Source: Ferrimonas sediminicola (GTDB taxonomy: Bacteria > Pseudomonadota > Gammaproteobacteria > Enterobacterales > Shewanellaceae). From it: 64,000 nucleotides of DNA. Shown here one piece after another: positions 55,731 to 64,000 of the stretch. The DNA lies in contig NZ_SWCI01000002.1 in NCBI RefSeq assembly GCF_005116715.1, forward strand, positions 387,120 to 451,119. Reading direction: 5' to 3'. The notes under the pieces were generated by a model. That model saw only the letters and a list, made by a program, of their open reading frames with translations, searched no databases and was not told where the DNA came from. The position numbers were made by a program, and so were the translations under genes. The stretch's first letter is position 1. The number at the start of each line of letters is the position of its first letter.

Positions 55731-56943
55731 TACCCTGACCCGCCCTGCCCCGGCCTGGCTGGACACCCTGGCCAAACGCACGCTGTTCTCACTGCTCCCG
55801 GGGCTCAGCGGGGGCACCCTGGTGATCCGGGATGGCGAACAGCACCGCTTCGGGCAGCCGGGGGGGATCAGCGCCGAGATCCGCATCCACCACCCCAGGG
55901 CCTACCGGCGCATCCTCCTCGGCGGCTCCATCGGCGCCGGAGAAGCCTATATCCAGGGGGATTGGAGCGCACCGAATCTGGTGCCATTGGTGCAACTGAT
56001 GGCGAAGAATCTGGCGGTGTTGCAACGACTGGAGAGGAAACTGGCCTGGGCCGGACGAATCGCCGACCTGTGGCGCCACAGGCGCAACCGCAACAGCCGG
56101 GACGGCTCCAAACGCAACATCGTGGCGCACTACGATCTGGGCAACGATCTTTACCGGTTGTTTCTGGACCGGCAGTTGGTTTACTCCAGCGCCATCTTCC
56201 CGGAGAAGGACGCCAGCCTGGAGCAGGCTCAGGTGCACAAGCTGGACCTGATCTGCCAGCGCCTGGCGCTGAAACCCGGTGACTCTTTACTGGAAATCGG
56301 CACCGGCTGGGGCGCCCTGGCGATCCACGCCGCCCGTCACTACGGCGCCCGGGTCACCACCACCACCATCTCGGAGGAGCAGCATGCCTACGCCGCCAGC
56401 CGCATCGTCGAGGAGGGGCTGTCTGATCGCATCACCCTGTTGAAGAAGGACTATCGGGACCTGAGAGGCCGCTACGACAAGCTGGTTTCCATCGAGATGA
56501 TCGAGGCGGTGGGCCACCAGTACCTGGCCACCTTCTTCCGCACCTGTCGGGATCGGCTCAAACCGGAGGGCCGCATGCTGATCCAGGGGATCACCATCGC
56601 CGACCAGAGGTACGATGCCTACCGTCGCGGCGTCGACTTCATCCAGAAGTACATCTTTCCAGGCGGCTGCCTGCCCTCGGTGGAGCGGCTGGCCCATCAC
56701 GTGGCCCGCGACACCGACATGGTGATCACCGCCCTGCACGACATCGGCCGCGACTATGGCCGCACCCTGGCGCACTGGTCCCGGCGTTTCAACCAGGCCC
56801 TGCCCCAGGTGCGCCAGCTGGGCTATGGCGAAGACTTTATCCGCATGTGGCAATTCTACCTGGGCTACTGCGAAGGGGCGTTCTATGAGCGGGCGATCAG
56901 CACCGTCCACATGGTGGCCGACAAGCCCGGCTACCGCCCCTGA
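55723..56943 (+). CDS. Cyclopropane-fatty-acyl-phospholipid synthase family methyltransferase
   Basis: A 406-aa SAM-dependent lipid methyltransferase. Central motifs are [18 protein letters not shown] (about 127-144), [17 protein letters not shown], the SAM site [24 protein letters not shown], and the C-terminal [13 protein letters not shown]-like, [14 protein letters not shown] and [13 protein letters not shown] blocks. It transfers a methylene or methyl group to unsaturated phospholipid acyl chains. Whether it makes cyclopropanes or a methylated/furan precursor cannot be settled. It is the last gene of the eight-gene operon and overlaps DUF1365 by eight bases. Confidence 0.92.
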   Translation: MDNTLTRPAPAWLDTLAKRTLFSLLPGLSGGTLVIRDGEQHRFGQPGGISAEIRIHHPRAYRRILLGGSIGAGEAYIQGDWSAPNLVPLVQLMAKNLAVLQRLERKLAWAGRIADLWRHRRNRNSRDGSKRNIVAHYDLGNDLYRLFLDRQLVYSSAIFPEKDASLEQAQVHKLDLICQRLALKPGDSLLEIGTGWGALAIHAARHYGARVTTTTISEEQHAYAASRIVEEGLSDRITLLKKDYRDLRGRYDKLVSIEMIEAVGHQYLATFFRTCRDRLKPEGRMLIQGITIADQRYDAYRRGVDFIQKYIFPGGCLPSVERLAHHVARDTDMVITALHDIGRDYGRTLAHWSRRFNQALPQVRQLGYGEDFIRMWQFYLGYCEGAFYERAISTVHMVADKPGYRP

Positions 56944-56952
56944 GGAGCAACG

Positions 56953-57417
56953 CTACAGCCAACGGCGGACTGTGCGGCGGTAGAGCTCGAATTTCTCGCC
57001 GAACAGCCCCGCCATCATCCGCTCTTCCGGGCGGATCTGGAACCGGTTCATGTAAAGCACGAAGGGGATGAGCACCAGCAGGGAGAGCAGGTGCGACAGG
57101 AAGCAGCCCCAGGCAGTCAGGCCCAGTAGCAGCCCCAGGTACATGGGGTTGCGGCTGACGCGATAGATGCCGCCGGTCACCAGGGTGGAGGCGTTCTCAG
57201 GCTTGGTGGGGTCGACCGTGGTCTTATGCCGGTGAAACGCCATCACCCCGCCCAGGCCGGCGATGGCGCCGAGCATTAGGAACAGTGCCGTCAATTCCAG
57301 GCGGATGCCGGCAGGCAGGATCTGCGCCCCCAGGGGACACTGGGCCACCAGCCACATCAGGCCAGCGGCCAGTAGCGCCACCAACACCGGTGGCAGTTTC
57401 AACTCCAACTTGTTCAT
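56953..57417 (-). CDS. Isoprenylcysteine methyltransferase-like (ICMT/PEMT) membrane protein
   Basis: A 154-aa membrane protein with four hydrophobic helices. It contains the SAM-binding signature of the ICMT-type family: FHRHKTTVDPTKP, GGIYRVSRNPMYLGLLL and RPEERMMAGLFGEKFELYR. Bacterial members methylate small substrates or are uncharacterised. The start is ATG 57417 with GGGAG upstream. Only nine bases separate its stop from that of the convergent cyclopropane-synthase gene, so it is not part of that operon. Confidence 0.87.
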   Translation of the reverse strand: MNKLELKLPPVLVALLAAGLMWLVAQCPLGAQILPAGIRLELTALFLMLGAIAGLGGVMAFHRHKTTVDPTKPENASTLVTGGIYRVSRNPMYLGLLLGLTAWGCFLSHLLSLLVLIPFVLYMNRFQIRPEERMMAGLFGEKFELYRRTVRRWL

Positions 57418-57541
57418 TCGCACTCCCTGTACCTGCAACGTTTGGGGCCCTCTCCAGGTTGACCCACGGTTTTGCGGCACAGATTAACGGAAAGCCGAAC
57501 AGAAGTCGCGAAGATTCCTCACTTTTGATGTGGAATTGGGC

Positions 57542-57871
57542 CTACAGGGGGACGACCCGCAGCTCCACCGACAGATCCGCCACCTGCAGCGACGCCGGCT
57601 TGCCGGGGCCCACCATCACATTGGTGGAGAGGCGGCTGTGGCCACTGCGCGCCTCGGTGCTGATCATCACCAGGCCGGAGCGACCCACGGGGTCCGCCAG
57701 CAGCGCCAGCCGGTGGCCGCCGCCCAGATGCAGGATCTCCGGCTCTCCGGCCCTGAGGCTGAGGGTAAACTCGCCGTAGTCGGAGCTCACCGACGCCAGG
57801 GCACACTCCTCCAGTTCATTCGCCTGCACCAGCAGGGGCACCAATACCAGTGCGGCCAGCCATCCTCGCAT
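57542..57871 (-). CDS. Small exported protein, unknown function
   Basis: A 109-aa protein with a signal peptide (WLAALVLVPLLVQA-NE). The mature part is a short beta-rich domain with one cysteine and a glycine-rich turn (ILHLGGGHRLALLADP). ATG 57871 has GGGAGAGACGGG just upstream. I do not recognise the family. It may associate with the envelope. The gene lies alone between the ICMT-like gene and mscS, with no clear terminator or partner. Confidence 0.6.
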   Translation of the reverse strand: MRGWLAALVLVPLLVQANELEECALASVSSDYGEFTLSLRAGEPEILHLGGGHRLALLADPVGRSGLVMISTEARSGHSRLSTNVMVGPGKPASLQVADLSVELRVVPL

Positions 57872-57999
57872 CCCGTCTCTCCCTTTCTGTGAACCTGAAT
57901 CACACCTTAACCGAACTGCATTCATGCGCAAGTGATTTGCATTAATACCAAGGTCGCATTGCATCCGGATGACAGGGTTCGGGGTGGCAGGGCGTTTTG

Positions 58000-58017
58000 G
58001 GGGGCGGCAACGCCCCC
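58000..58017 (-). terminator. GC-rich hairpin at the end of mscS
   Basis: GGGGGCG-GCAA-CGCCCCC (58000-58017) lies just after the mscS stop. It lacks a T tract, so it may be a weak or Rho-assisted terminator. Confidence 0.45.
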
Positions 58018-58025
58018 ATGGCCGG

Positions 58026-58868
58026 TCATTTCTGCGGGTTGATCAGGGTCACGTGACGCTGGGGGAAGGGAATGTCGATGCCGTTGGCCTTCAGGGTCTT
58101 GAACAGCGACAGGTTGGTTTCAAACTTGGCCTGGTAGAACTGCTCGCTGGGCACCCAGTAGCGCACGCCCAGGGTAATGGCGCTGTCGCCGAAGCCGTCG
58201 ATCCCCACCTGGGGCGTCTGCGACTGATCCACCAGCGGGCTGGCCGACAGCACGTCCAGCAGCGCCCCGATCGCCTGGTCGGGATCGGCGCTGTAGGCGA
58301 TGCCAATCTCTATCTCCACCAGCAGGGTGTCGAAGGAGTTGTGCAGCACCTCGCCGACGATGTGCTTATTGGGCACCGAGATCTCCTGGCCCTCCTCGTT
58401 GACCAGGATGGTCATCCCCAGCTGGATCTCCTTCACTACCCCGAACACCCCCTTGACGGTGATGGTGTTGCCCACCACGAACGGGCGGGTGACGATGATG
58501 GTCACCCCGGCGGCGTAGTTGGAGAGCATCCCCTGCATGGCCAGGCCGGCGCCGAGTCCCGCCGCACCGATGGTGGCCACCAGCGGGGTGACGCTGATGC
58601 CGAGCTTGCCCAGGGCGATGATCCCCACCAGCACGATTACCACTATCTTGGCGATATTGGCCACGAAGGTGGCCAGGGTAATGTCGAGGTCGTGACGGGT
58701 CATCAGCGCCAGCAGCGCCCGGGAGACCCGGCCTCCCAGCCAGATGCCGATGAAAAAGATCACCAGGGCACCGAGGATCTGGAAGCTGTAGGTCACCAGG
58801 AACTCGGTCACCAGTTGGTAGACCATCTCCATCTGCGCCAGCTCCTGGCTGAGAATGTGTTCATCCAT
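58026..58868 (-). CDS. mscS: Small-conductance mechanosensitive channel, MscS family
   Basis: A 280-aa inner-membrane channel, close to E. coli MscS (286). N-terminal helices (FLVTYSFQILGALVIFFIGIW region and FVANIAKIVVIVLVGIIALG) lead to the pore helix with its Ala/Gly pattern (ATIGAAGLGAGLAMQGMLSNYAAG, about 96-119). The cytoplasmic beta domain follows (FVVGNTITVKGVFGVVKEI, VPNKHIVGEVLHN). It opens under membrane tension to release solutes during hypo-osmotic shock. It lies 38 bases after sbcC with no terminator between, so co-transcription is possible. Confidence 0.93.
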   Translation of the reverse strand: MDEHILSQELAQMEMVYQLVTEFLVTYSFQILGALVIFFIGIWLGGRVSRALLALMTRHDLDITLATFVANIAKIVVIVLVGIIALGKLGISVTPLVATIGAAGLGAGLAMQGMLSNYAAGVTIIVTRPFVVGNTITVKGVFGVVKEIQLGMTILVNEEGQEISVPNKHIVGEVLHNSFDTLLVEIEIGIAYSADPDQAIGALLDVLSASPLVDQSQTPQVGIDGFGDSAITLGVRYWVPSEQFYQAKFETNLSLFKTLKANGIDIPFPQRHVTLINPQK

Positions 58869-58906
58869 AGTCTCTAACCTTCTCTAATTTTGTTTTTTTA
58901 TCCAGC

Positions 58907-61900
58907 TTAGTCCTGAACGCTTTGTGCGTCCCGCTCCGCCACCCGGAACCGGGAGGCCAGGCGGCTGTAGCCCAGGCCGTTGACCTTGTTCACCTTGAGT
59001 TGCACCGGAATGCGCTCCTTCATCGCCTCCACATGGCTGATGACACCGATCATCTTGCCGCTGGCGTTGAGGGTATCCAGGGCATCGAGGGCGGTGTCCA
59101 GGGTCTCCCCATCCAGGGTGCCGAACCCTTCGTCTAGGAACAACGAGTCGATGCTGGTCTTATGACTGACCAGATCGGACAGGGCCAACGCCAGCGCCAG
59201 GCTCACCAGGAAGCTCTCTCCACCGGAGAGGGTTCGGGTATCGCGTACCGCCTCCCCCTGCCAGGTATCGACGATCTGCAGCGCCAGCTCCTCTCCCGCT
59301 CGCCGCTGCAACTGGTAGCGGCCGTGGAGCCGACCCAGCTGGCGGTTGGCCAGGTGCACCAGGTGGTCCAGGGTCAGTCCCTGGGCGAACTTGCGGAACT
59401 TGTCCCCCTCACGGGAGCCGATAAGGCCGCTGAGGTAGGCCCAGTCGTCATACTGGCTGCGCGCCTGCTCGATCTCCTCAAGCAGCCCCTGCAGGCCGGC
59501 ACGGCGCTGGTTGTCGCCGTCCAGCTGCGCCTTGATCGCCGCCATGGCGGTGATCAGCTCGCGGATGGCGTCGTTGGTGGCCTCCACCTCGGCGTTGAGG
59601 CTCTCCAGGGTGGCCTCCTCCCCCAGCGCCTTGGGCCTGGAGCCTCGGTGGAGCGCCAGCGCGTCAACCGCCTGGGTCACCAGCGCCTGGGCGCCGGCGA
59701 GCCTGCGCTCCAGCTCGCCCTTGAGCCGGATCAGCGCCTGCTTCTCCTCGTCGCTGAGCAGCGCCTGCTCCAGCTGGGTCTGACTGGCGAAGATGGAGTG
59801 GGCCATCTCGTTCTGCAGCAGCTTGCTGGCGCGGCTCCAGCGTTCGGTCAGCTCCCGCTTGCTCTCCTCCAGCTGGGCCAGCTGACCCTCGAGGGCGGCG
59901 GCCTGACGCTCGGCCTCGCCGCGGCCATGGCGGGCCGCCTCCATCCTGTCGCTGGCCTCGGCCAGCGCCGACTCCAACCTTGCCCGCTCCTGCTCGACGG
60001 TGCCGTCGCCGAACAGCGCCTGGCGCCGGGCGTTGAGACTGTCACACTGCTCCTTGAGCTCACTCCAGGCGCTCTGGGCCCCCTGATACTCCAGGGCGGT
60101 CTGGGTCTCCCGCTCGGCGGCGCTCTGGCGCTGCTCCTTAAGCTGCACCTCCACCTGGCTGTGCCGGGCCAGGGTCTGCTGGGCCAGCTCCCACTGCTGC
60201 ACCTGCTCCCGAAGCCGGGCCAGCCAGGCGTGCGCCTCTCCGGCCTCCGGCAGGGTCAGCCCCAGCTCGGCCAGCTCCGGGGTCAGGGCGGCCATCAGGG
60301 CATCGCGGTCCCGGGCAATCTCGTCGGCGCGCTGACGGGCGGCGCTGAGGGCCTGACGAACCGACTCCTCCTCGGCGGCCAGTTGGCTGCCGCTGAGCTG
60401 CAGCTGGTGGTGGTGATCGCGCACCTTGGACAGGGCCTCCCTGGCCTGCTGGCAGGCGCGGCTGCCCTGATCCAGCTCAGCCAGCTTGCGTTCGAGCTTG
60501 GCCTTGCGGGTCTTGCAGGTCTCCAGGTAAGTGTTCAGGCGCTCGCTGTCGCCGATGTCCGCCGAATCGGCGATCTTCAGCGCCAGGCACTGTTCGCTCC
60601 ACTGGGCGGTGACCCGCTCCAGCTTCTGCCCCAGCTCCTCGAGCTCCTTCGCCTTCACCTGGGACTGCTCCTGGGCCAGCTTCTGCTGCTCCGCCAGGCG
60701 GGTGCCCTGCTCTTTGAGGGACTCCACCCTCTGCTGCAGTGCCGCCAGGCGCTTCTCGGTATCGCTGACGACGATTCCCTGGTAGGCGGTCACCGCCGGA
60801 TGGTCGGTGGAGCCGCACAGGGGACAGGCTTCTCCGGCCACCAGCTTGGCCCGCTCCGCTTCGAGGGAGTGGATTTTGCGCTCCTGCTCCAGCAGCTTCT
60901 CCACATCCCTGAGCTGCTGATGCTCTGTCCTGAACTGCTGACGCTTGTCGGTGAGCTCACTGCCGATGCGCTTGAGCTCCTGGGCCAGCTTGTCGGCCAG
61001 TTGGGCACGCTCATCCCGCTGGGCCTTGAGCTCGGAGTAGCGCTCGCTGAGGGCCTTGAGTTGACTGCGCCCCTCCTGGCCCGCATCCAGGCCGGCCAGC
61101 TTGGTCTTGATCACCTCCAGCGGCTGCTCGCCCTGCTCCGCCAGGGTCGACTCCGCCTGGGCCAGCGCGGTGGCGGCGGCGGTCAGGTCGGCCTCGGCCT
61201 GTTGCAGCTCGGCGGTGACCGGCTCCCGGGCCTGCTGCAGTGCCGCCAGGCGCTGGTTGCCCTGGTCCAGCTCAGGCGCCAGGCGGGCCGTCCCCTGCTC
61301 CAGGCGGGTCAACTGCTCCAAACGGCTCTGCCAGCCGGAGAGCCTCTGGCCCAGCTGGCCATGGCTGGCGTGCTGCTCAAGGTAACTCTGGGCTTTGGCC
61401 AGCTGCTGCTGGGCGAGCTTTAGATCGGTCTCTCTCTGTTTGAGCTGGGCCTTGGCCTGCTCCCAGGCCTCGGCCCGGACGCTCTTCGCCTGCTCTGCCG
61501 AGCTCAGCCCCTGAATCAGCTGCTGCAACTGGGTATCCAGGGGGATCACCTGGCTGAACAGCGCCTCGCCCTCGGCCCTGGCCTGCTGCGCCTTGTCCCG
61601 CTCGGCGCCAGCCTCGGCCAGCTGCTGCTCGGCCTGCTGCTGACGCTGCTGGCACTGCTGTTTGGCCTCGACCAGTTCCGCCAGCTGACTGCGACAACGT
61701 CCCAGCTGCTGCTCCGCCTCCTGCACCTCGATAAGCCGCGGCCGCAGCCGCTCCGCCGGCTCGCTGCGGGTCAACCGGGCCAGTTGCTCCTGCTGGCGCT
61801 CCGACTCCTGCTCGGCCAGGGTGCACCTCTCCTTGGCGGCGTCGATGCCCTGGACCAGCTCCGCCTCCTTCTGCAGCCAGCCCTGCAGAGACTTGAGCTC

Positions 61901-62617
61901 GCTGAGCCTGGCCTGCAGCGCCTGCTCCTGAAGGCGATCGGCGCCGCGCTTGCCCTGCAGAGTGTCGCGCTGCTCGTCGCTCATCAGATCCACCCCCTCC
62001 GCCTTGGCGTTCAGGGTCTCCAGCCGCGTCTTGGCCTGCCTGTGGTTGTCGAACACCTGGCGGGAGATGCGCCCGTAGATCTCGGTGCCGGTCAGCTCCT
62101 CCAGCAGCTCGGCGCGCTCGTTGGCGCTGGCGTTGAGGAAGGCGGCAAACTGCCCCTGGGACAGCAGCATCGATTTGGTGAAGCGGCCGAAATCCAGCCC
62201 GGTCAGCTGGGCCACCAGCTCCAGCTTGTCCTTGATCTTCTCCGCCAGGATGGTGCCATCGTCGATGCGCACCAGCTCCACCACCGGCGGCTGCAGCTTG
62301 CCGTCGGCTGCCAGCCTGGCCCGGCGCTGGCTCCAGAAGGCGCGGTAGCCCTGCCCCTTGACCTCGAACTCCACCTCGGCCAGCGACTCGCCGGTGCCCC
62401 GGGTCATCAGCTCGTTCTGGGTGGGCGACACAGACAGCCGCGGCGTCTGGTGGTACAGGGCCAGGCAGATGGCGTCCAGCAGGGTGGTCTTGCCGGCGCC
62501 GGTGGGACCGGTGATGGCGAACAGGCCGTTGCCGGCGAAGGGCTCGGCGGTGAAATCCACCTTCCACTCCCCCTTGAGGGAGTTGAGGTTCTTGAATCTC
62601 AGGGAGAGGATCTTCAT
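58907..62617 (-). CDS. sbcC: Exonuclease subunit SbcC
   Basis: A 1236-aa SMC-like ATPase, somewhat longer than E. coli SbcC (1048). It has Walker A TGPTGAGKTTLLDAI (about 37-51), long Gln/Leu/Glu-rich coiled coils and the zinc hook GEACPLCGSTDHPAV (CxxC, about 593-607). A C-terminal signature motif TLSGGESFLVSLALALAL and Walker B SLFLDEGFGTLD complete the ATPase. With SbcD it cleaves DNA hairpins and double-strand ends. The start ATG overlaps the sbcD stop by four bases. The extra length lies in the coiled coils. Confidence 0.96.
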   Translation of the reverse strand: MKILSLRFKNLNSLKGEWKVDFTAEPFAGNGLFAITGPTGAGKTTLLDAICLALYHQTPRLSVSPTQNELMTRGTGESLAEVEFEVKGQGYRAFWSQRRARLAADGKLQPPVVELVRIDDGTILAEKIKDKLELVAQLTGLDFGRFTKSMLLSQGQFAAFLNASANERAELLEELTGTEIYGRISRQVFDNHRQAKTRLETLNAKAEGVDLMSDEQRDTLQGKRGADRLQEQALQARLSELKSLQGWLQKEAELVQGIDAAKERCTLAEQESERQQEQLARLTRSEPAERLRPRLIEVQEAEQQLGRCRSQLAELVEAKQQCQQRQQQAEQQLAEAGAERDKAQQARAEGEALFSQVIPLDTQLQQLIQGLSSAEQAKSVRAEAWEQAKAQLKQRETDLKLAQQQLAKAQSYLEQHASHGQLGQRLSGWQSRLEQLTRLEQGTARLAPELDQGNQRLAALQQAREPVTAELQQAEADLTAAATALAQAESTLAEQGEQPLEVIKTKLAGLDAGQEGRSQLKALSERYSELKAQRDERAQLADKLAQELKRIGSELTDKRQQFRTEHQQLRDVEKLLEQERKIHSLEAERAKLVAGEACPLCGSTDHPAVTAYQGIVVSDTEKRLAALQQRVESLKEQGTRLAEQQKLAQEQSQVKAKELEELGQKLERVTAQWSEQCLALKIADSADIGDSERLNTYLETCKTRKAKLERKLAELDQGSRACQQAREALSKVRDHHHQLQLSGSQLAAEEESVRQALSAARQRADEIARDRDALMAALTPELAELGLTLPEAGEAHAWLARLREQVQQWELAQQTLARHSQVEVQLKEQRQSAAERETQTALEYQGAQSAWSELKEQCDSLNARRQALFGDGTVEQERARLESALAEASDRMEAARHGRGEAERQAAALEGQLAQLEESKRELTERWSRASKLLQNEMAHSIFASQTQLEQALLSDEEKQALIRLKGELERRLAGAQALVTQAVDALALHRGSRPKALGEEATLESLNAEVEATNDAIRELITAMAAIKAQLDGDNQRRAGLQGLLEEIEQARSQYDDWAYLSGLIGSREGDKFRKFAQGLTLDHLVHLANRQLGRLHGRYQLQRRAGEELALQIVDTWQGEAVRDTRTLSGGESFLVSLALALALSDLVSHKTSIDSLFLDEGFGTLDGETLDTALDALDTLNASGKMIGVISHVEAMKERIPVQLKVNKVNGLGYSRLASRFRVAERDAQSVQD

Positions 62618-63915
62618 GACTGGGCCTCCTCGGTGTGGCTGGGCTCGGCCTGGTCCCGGAACTCGGCGGGCGCCTCGGGCTTAGATTCCGGCTCAAGATC
62701 GGGATCGTCCAGCTGTGACAGCACCTGGTCAAACAGCCCCTGCAGCCGCTGGCGACGCTCGGCCCCCAGCTCCCCGTCGAACAGCTCCTCCTGCAGGCGG
62801 CGTTGGAACACCTCCTGGACGCTGAGCTCCGCCAGGGTCTCGTTCTGCTGCTGCTCCAGGGCCTGGGCCCGCAGCTGCCTGGCCCTACGCAGCAACAGCA
62901 CCTCCACCGGCAGCCCCTCGGCCAGGGCCTCCACCCGCTGCTGCAGGTCGTTCAGGTACTCGTCGCTCTCCACCTCAATATCCAGCCACACCGGCCGCTC
63001 GGGCGAGGCGTTGGCAAAGCCCTGCAGCTGCTGCTCGATCTCCGCCAGGCTGCCCTTGACCATCGCCATCGGCTGGAAGGCGGGCACCGGCAGCGGGGTG
63101 ATGCTGGCCAGCCTCTGGCCGTCGAACTCCACCATCAGCACCGACTTGTCACTGCCCAGCTCGTCGAAACTCAAGGGAATGGGGGACCCGCAGTAGCGGA
63201 TGTGCTCCTGGCCGCCGACCCGCTGGGGCCGGTGGATATGGCCCAGGGCGATGTACTCCGCCGGCGGGAAATGATCCGAGGGGAAGGCATCCAGGGTGCC
63301 CACGTAGAGATCGCGCACCGACTCGGAGGTGGTCGCCCCCAGGGTGGTCAGGTGGCCGGTGGCGATGATGGGAATCTCCAGTTCTCGCTCCGCCCGCAGT
63401 ACCGCCGCCCGCTCGTACAGGCCACGGTAGTGATCGGCGATCGCCTGCTGCAGGTTCTGGCGCTTGTCGGAGACGCTCTCCCCCGCCTGACTGCGCACCA
63501 GGTCGCGGGGACGCAGATAGGGCACGGCGCACAACAACGCCAGCAGTTCACCCTGATCGTTGGTCAGTTCCAGCAACTGCTCCCCCTCGTCACCGCCGGC
63601 GATCACCCGGGTGTTGAGGTACTCCATCAGCTGGCGGCTCTCGTTGAGGGTCGACACCGAATCGTGGTTGCCGGCCAGCACCACCAGTTGGCACCCCAGC
63701 TTCTGGAAGGAGACCACCAGGCTGTTGAGCAGCGCCCTGGCGTAACTCGGGGGGGTGCCGGTGTCGAACACATCCCCGGCGACGATCACCGCATCGATCC
63801 GGTGAGTGTCGACCTGGGCCAGCAGCCAGGCGAAGAATTCGGCGTGTTCTTGGATTCGGCTCTTGTTGTAGAAGTGCTGCCCAAGGTGCCAGTCAGAGGT
63901 GTGAAGAATGCGCAT
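62614..63915 (-). CDS. sbcD: Exonuclease subunit SbcD
   Basis: A 433-aa metallophosphoesterase nuclease. The five phosphoesterase motifs are visible: HTSDWHLGQ (about 5-13), VAGDVFDTG (about 46-54), LAGNHDSVS (about 81-89), IATGHLT (about 188-194) and ALGHIHRPQ (about 228-236). Length fits the family (E. coli 400), with an acidic C-terminal tail. It is the nuclease partner of SbcC in processing hairpins and ends. The ATG at 63915 has a weak ribosome-binding site. Upstream sequence to the window edge holds no further gene. Confidence 0.96.
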   Translation of the reverse strand: MRILHTSDWHLGQHFYNKSRIQEHAEFFAWLLAQVDTHRIDAVIVAGDVFDTGTPPSYARALLNSLVVSFQKLGCQLVVLAGNHDSVSTLNESRQLMEYLNTRVIAGGDEGEQLLELTNDQGELLALLCAVPYLRPRDLVRSQAGESVSDKRQNLQQAIADHYRGLYERAAVLRAERELEIPIIATGHLTTLGATTSESVRDLYVGTLDAFPSDHFPPAEYIALGHIHRPQRVGGQEHIRYCGSPIPLSFDELGSDKSVLMVEFDGQRLASITPLPVPAFQPMAMVKGSLAEIEQQLQGFANASPERPVWLDIEVESDEYLNDLQQRVEALAEGLPVEVLLLRRARQLRAQALEQQQNETLAELSVQEVFQRRLQEELFDGELGAERRQRLQGLFDQVLSQLDDPDLEPESKPEAPAEFRDQAEPSHTEEAQS

Positions 63916-63950
63916 CGGCTAAACAGAAAAGGCTTCTTTGAAAACAGGAG

Positions 63951-63963
63951 GATAACCCTTATC
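63951..63963. promoter_or_regulatory. 13-bp palindrome upstream of sbcD
   Basis: GATAA-CCC-TTATC (63951-63963) lies 36 bases upstream of the sbcD start. It could be an operator or chance; promoter hexamers are unclear this close to the window edge. Confidence 0.35.
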
Positions 63964-64000
63964 CACGCCAGTTTACAGTTCCCGGTGGCCAAATGGGGGG

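Overview
The window is 64 kb of ordinary, densely coded chromosome from a GC-rich marine-type gammaproteobacterium. It holds no phage, insertion sequence, CRISPR array, rRNA or tRNA that I can see. The gene set (hdfR-maoP, ruvCAB-yebC-aspS, cmoAB, sbcDC, multihaem c-type cytochromes, a large TonB receptor beside a secreted S9 peptidase, CRP-type control of a cytochrome) fits the order Alteromonadales. High GC combined with multihaem cytochromes makes a Ferrimonas-like organism my best guess; this is inference, not a database match.

Layout. 1-2.3 kb: yeaC fragment, zinc-ribbon membrane protein, AGCS amino-acid/Na+ symporter. 2.7-7.4 kb: a 69-aa dihaem protein, hdfR and maoP divergent, then a glutathione-synthetase-like ligase overlapping a fusion of an N-formylglutamate-amidohydrolase-like domain with a DUF1704 'QEGLA' metallopeptidase. 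7.4-12.1 kb: SlyD-like isomerase, YbaK-like deacylase, DUF1415 protein, two glutathione transferases divergent from a TetR regulator, and a YbaY/META lipoprotein. 12.1-14.8 kb: a ten-haem OTR-related cytochrome behind a CRP-type promoter, and a DUF3012 lipoprotein. 15-23.4 kb: PAS-GGDEF cyclase, TlpA-like thioredoxin, aspS-yebC-ruvC-ruvA-ruvB, cmoAB. 23.4-28.1 kb: an envelope operon of RimB-like aspartyl protease, UUP1-type membrane protein, RimK-like ATP-grasp ligase and a degenerate M3-peptidase-like exported protein. 28-33 kb: azoreductase and alcohol-dehydrogenase genes, each divergent from a LysR regulator, then an exported EF-hand-like protein. 33.4-39.9 kb: thiC-thiDE-thiF-thiS-thiG-thiH under a TPP riboswitch. 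40-45 kb: S9 peptidase and TonB receptor, divergent. 45-49.2 kb: a folded non-coding element, a HAD nucleotidase, a galactokinase-like pseudoenzyme overlapping galM, and three 125-bp tandem repeats. 49.4-56.9 kb: eight overlapping genes of a probably light-controlled operon (DUF523/DUF1722, MerR, photolyase, NTF2-like, SDR, flavin amine oxidase, DUF1365, cyclopropane-synthase-like methyltransferase). 57-64 kb: ICMT-like methyltransferase, small exported protein, MscS channel, sbcC, sbcD.

The least ordinary items are: the galactokinase relative that has lost its catalytic motifs but is still translated into galM; the periplasmic-looking ligase/protease quartet at 23.4-28.1 kb; the amidohydrolase-DUF1704 fusion next to an ATP-grasp ligase; the ten-haem cytochrome with one CX4CH site and a candidate class II CRP promoter; and two equally spaced TGTACAA pairs in front of the photolyase/lipid operon, whose MerR regulator seems to lack a B12-binding motif. 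All functional statements rest on reading translated sequence and remembered family features; no search was run.
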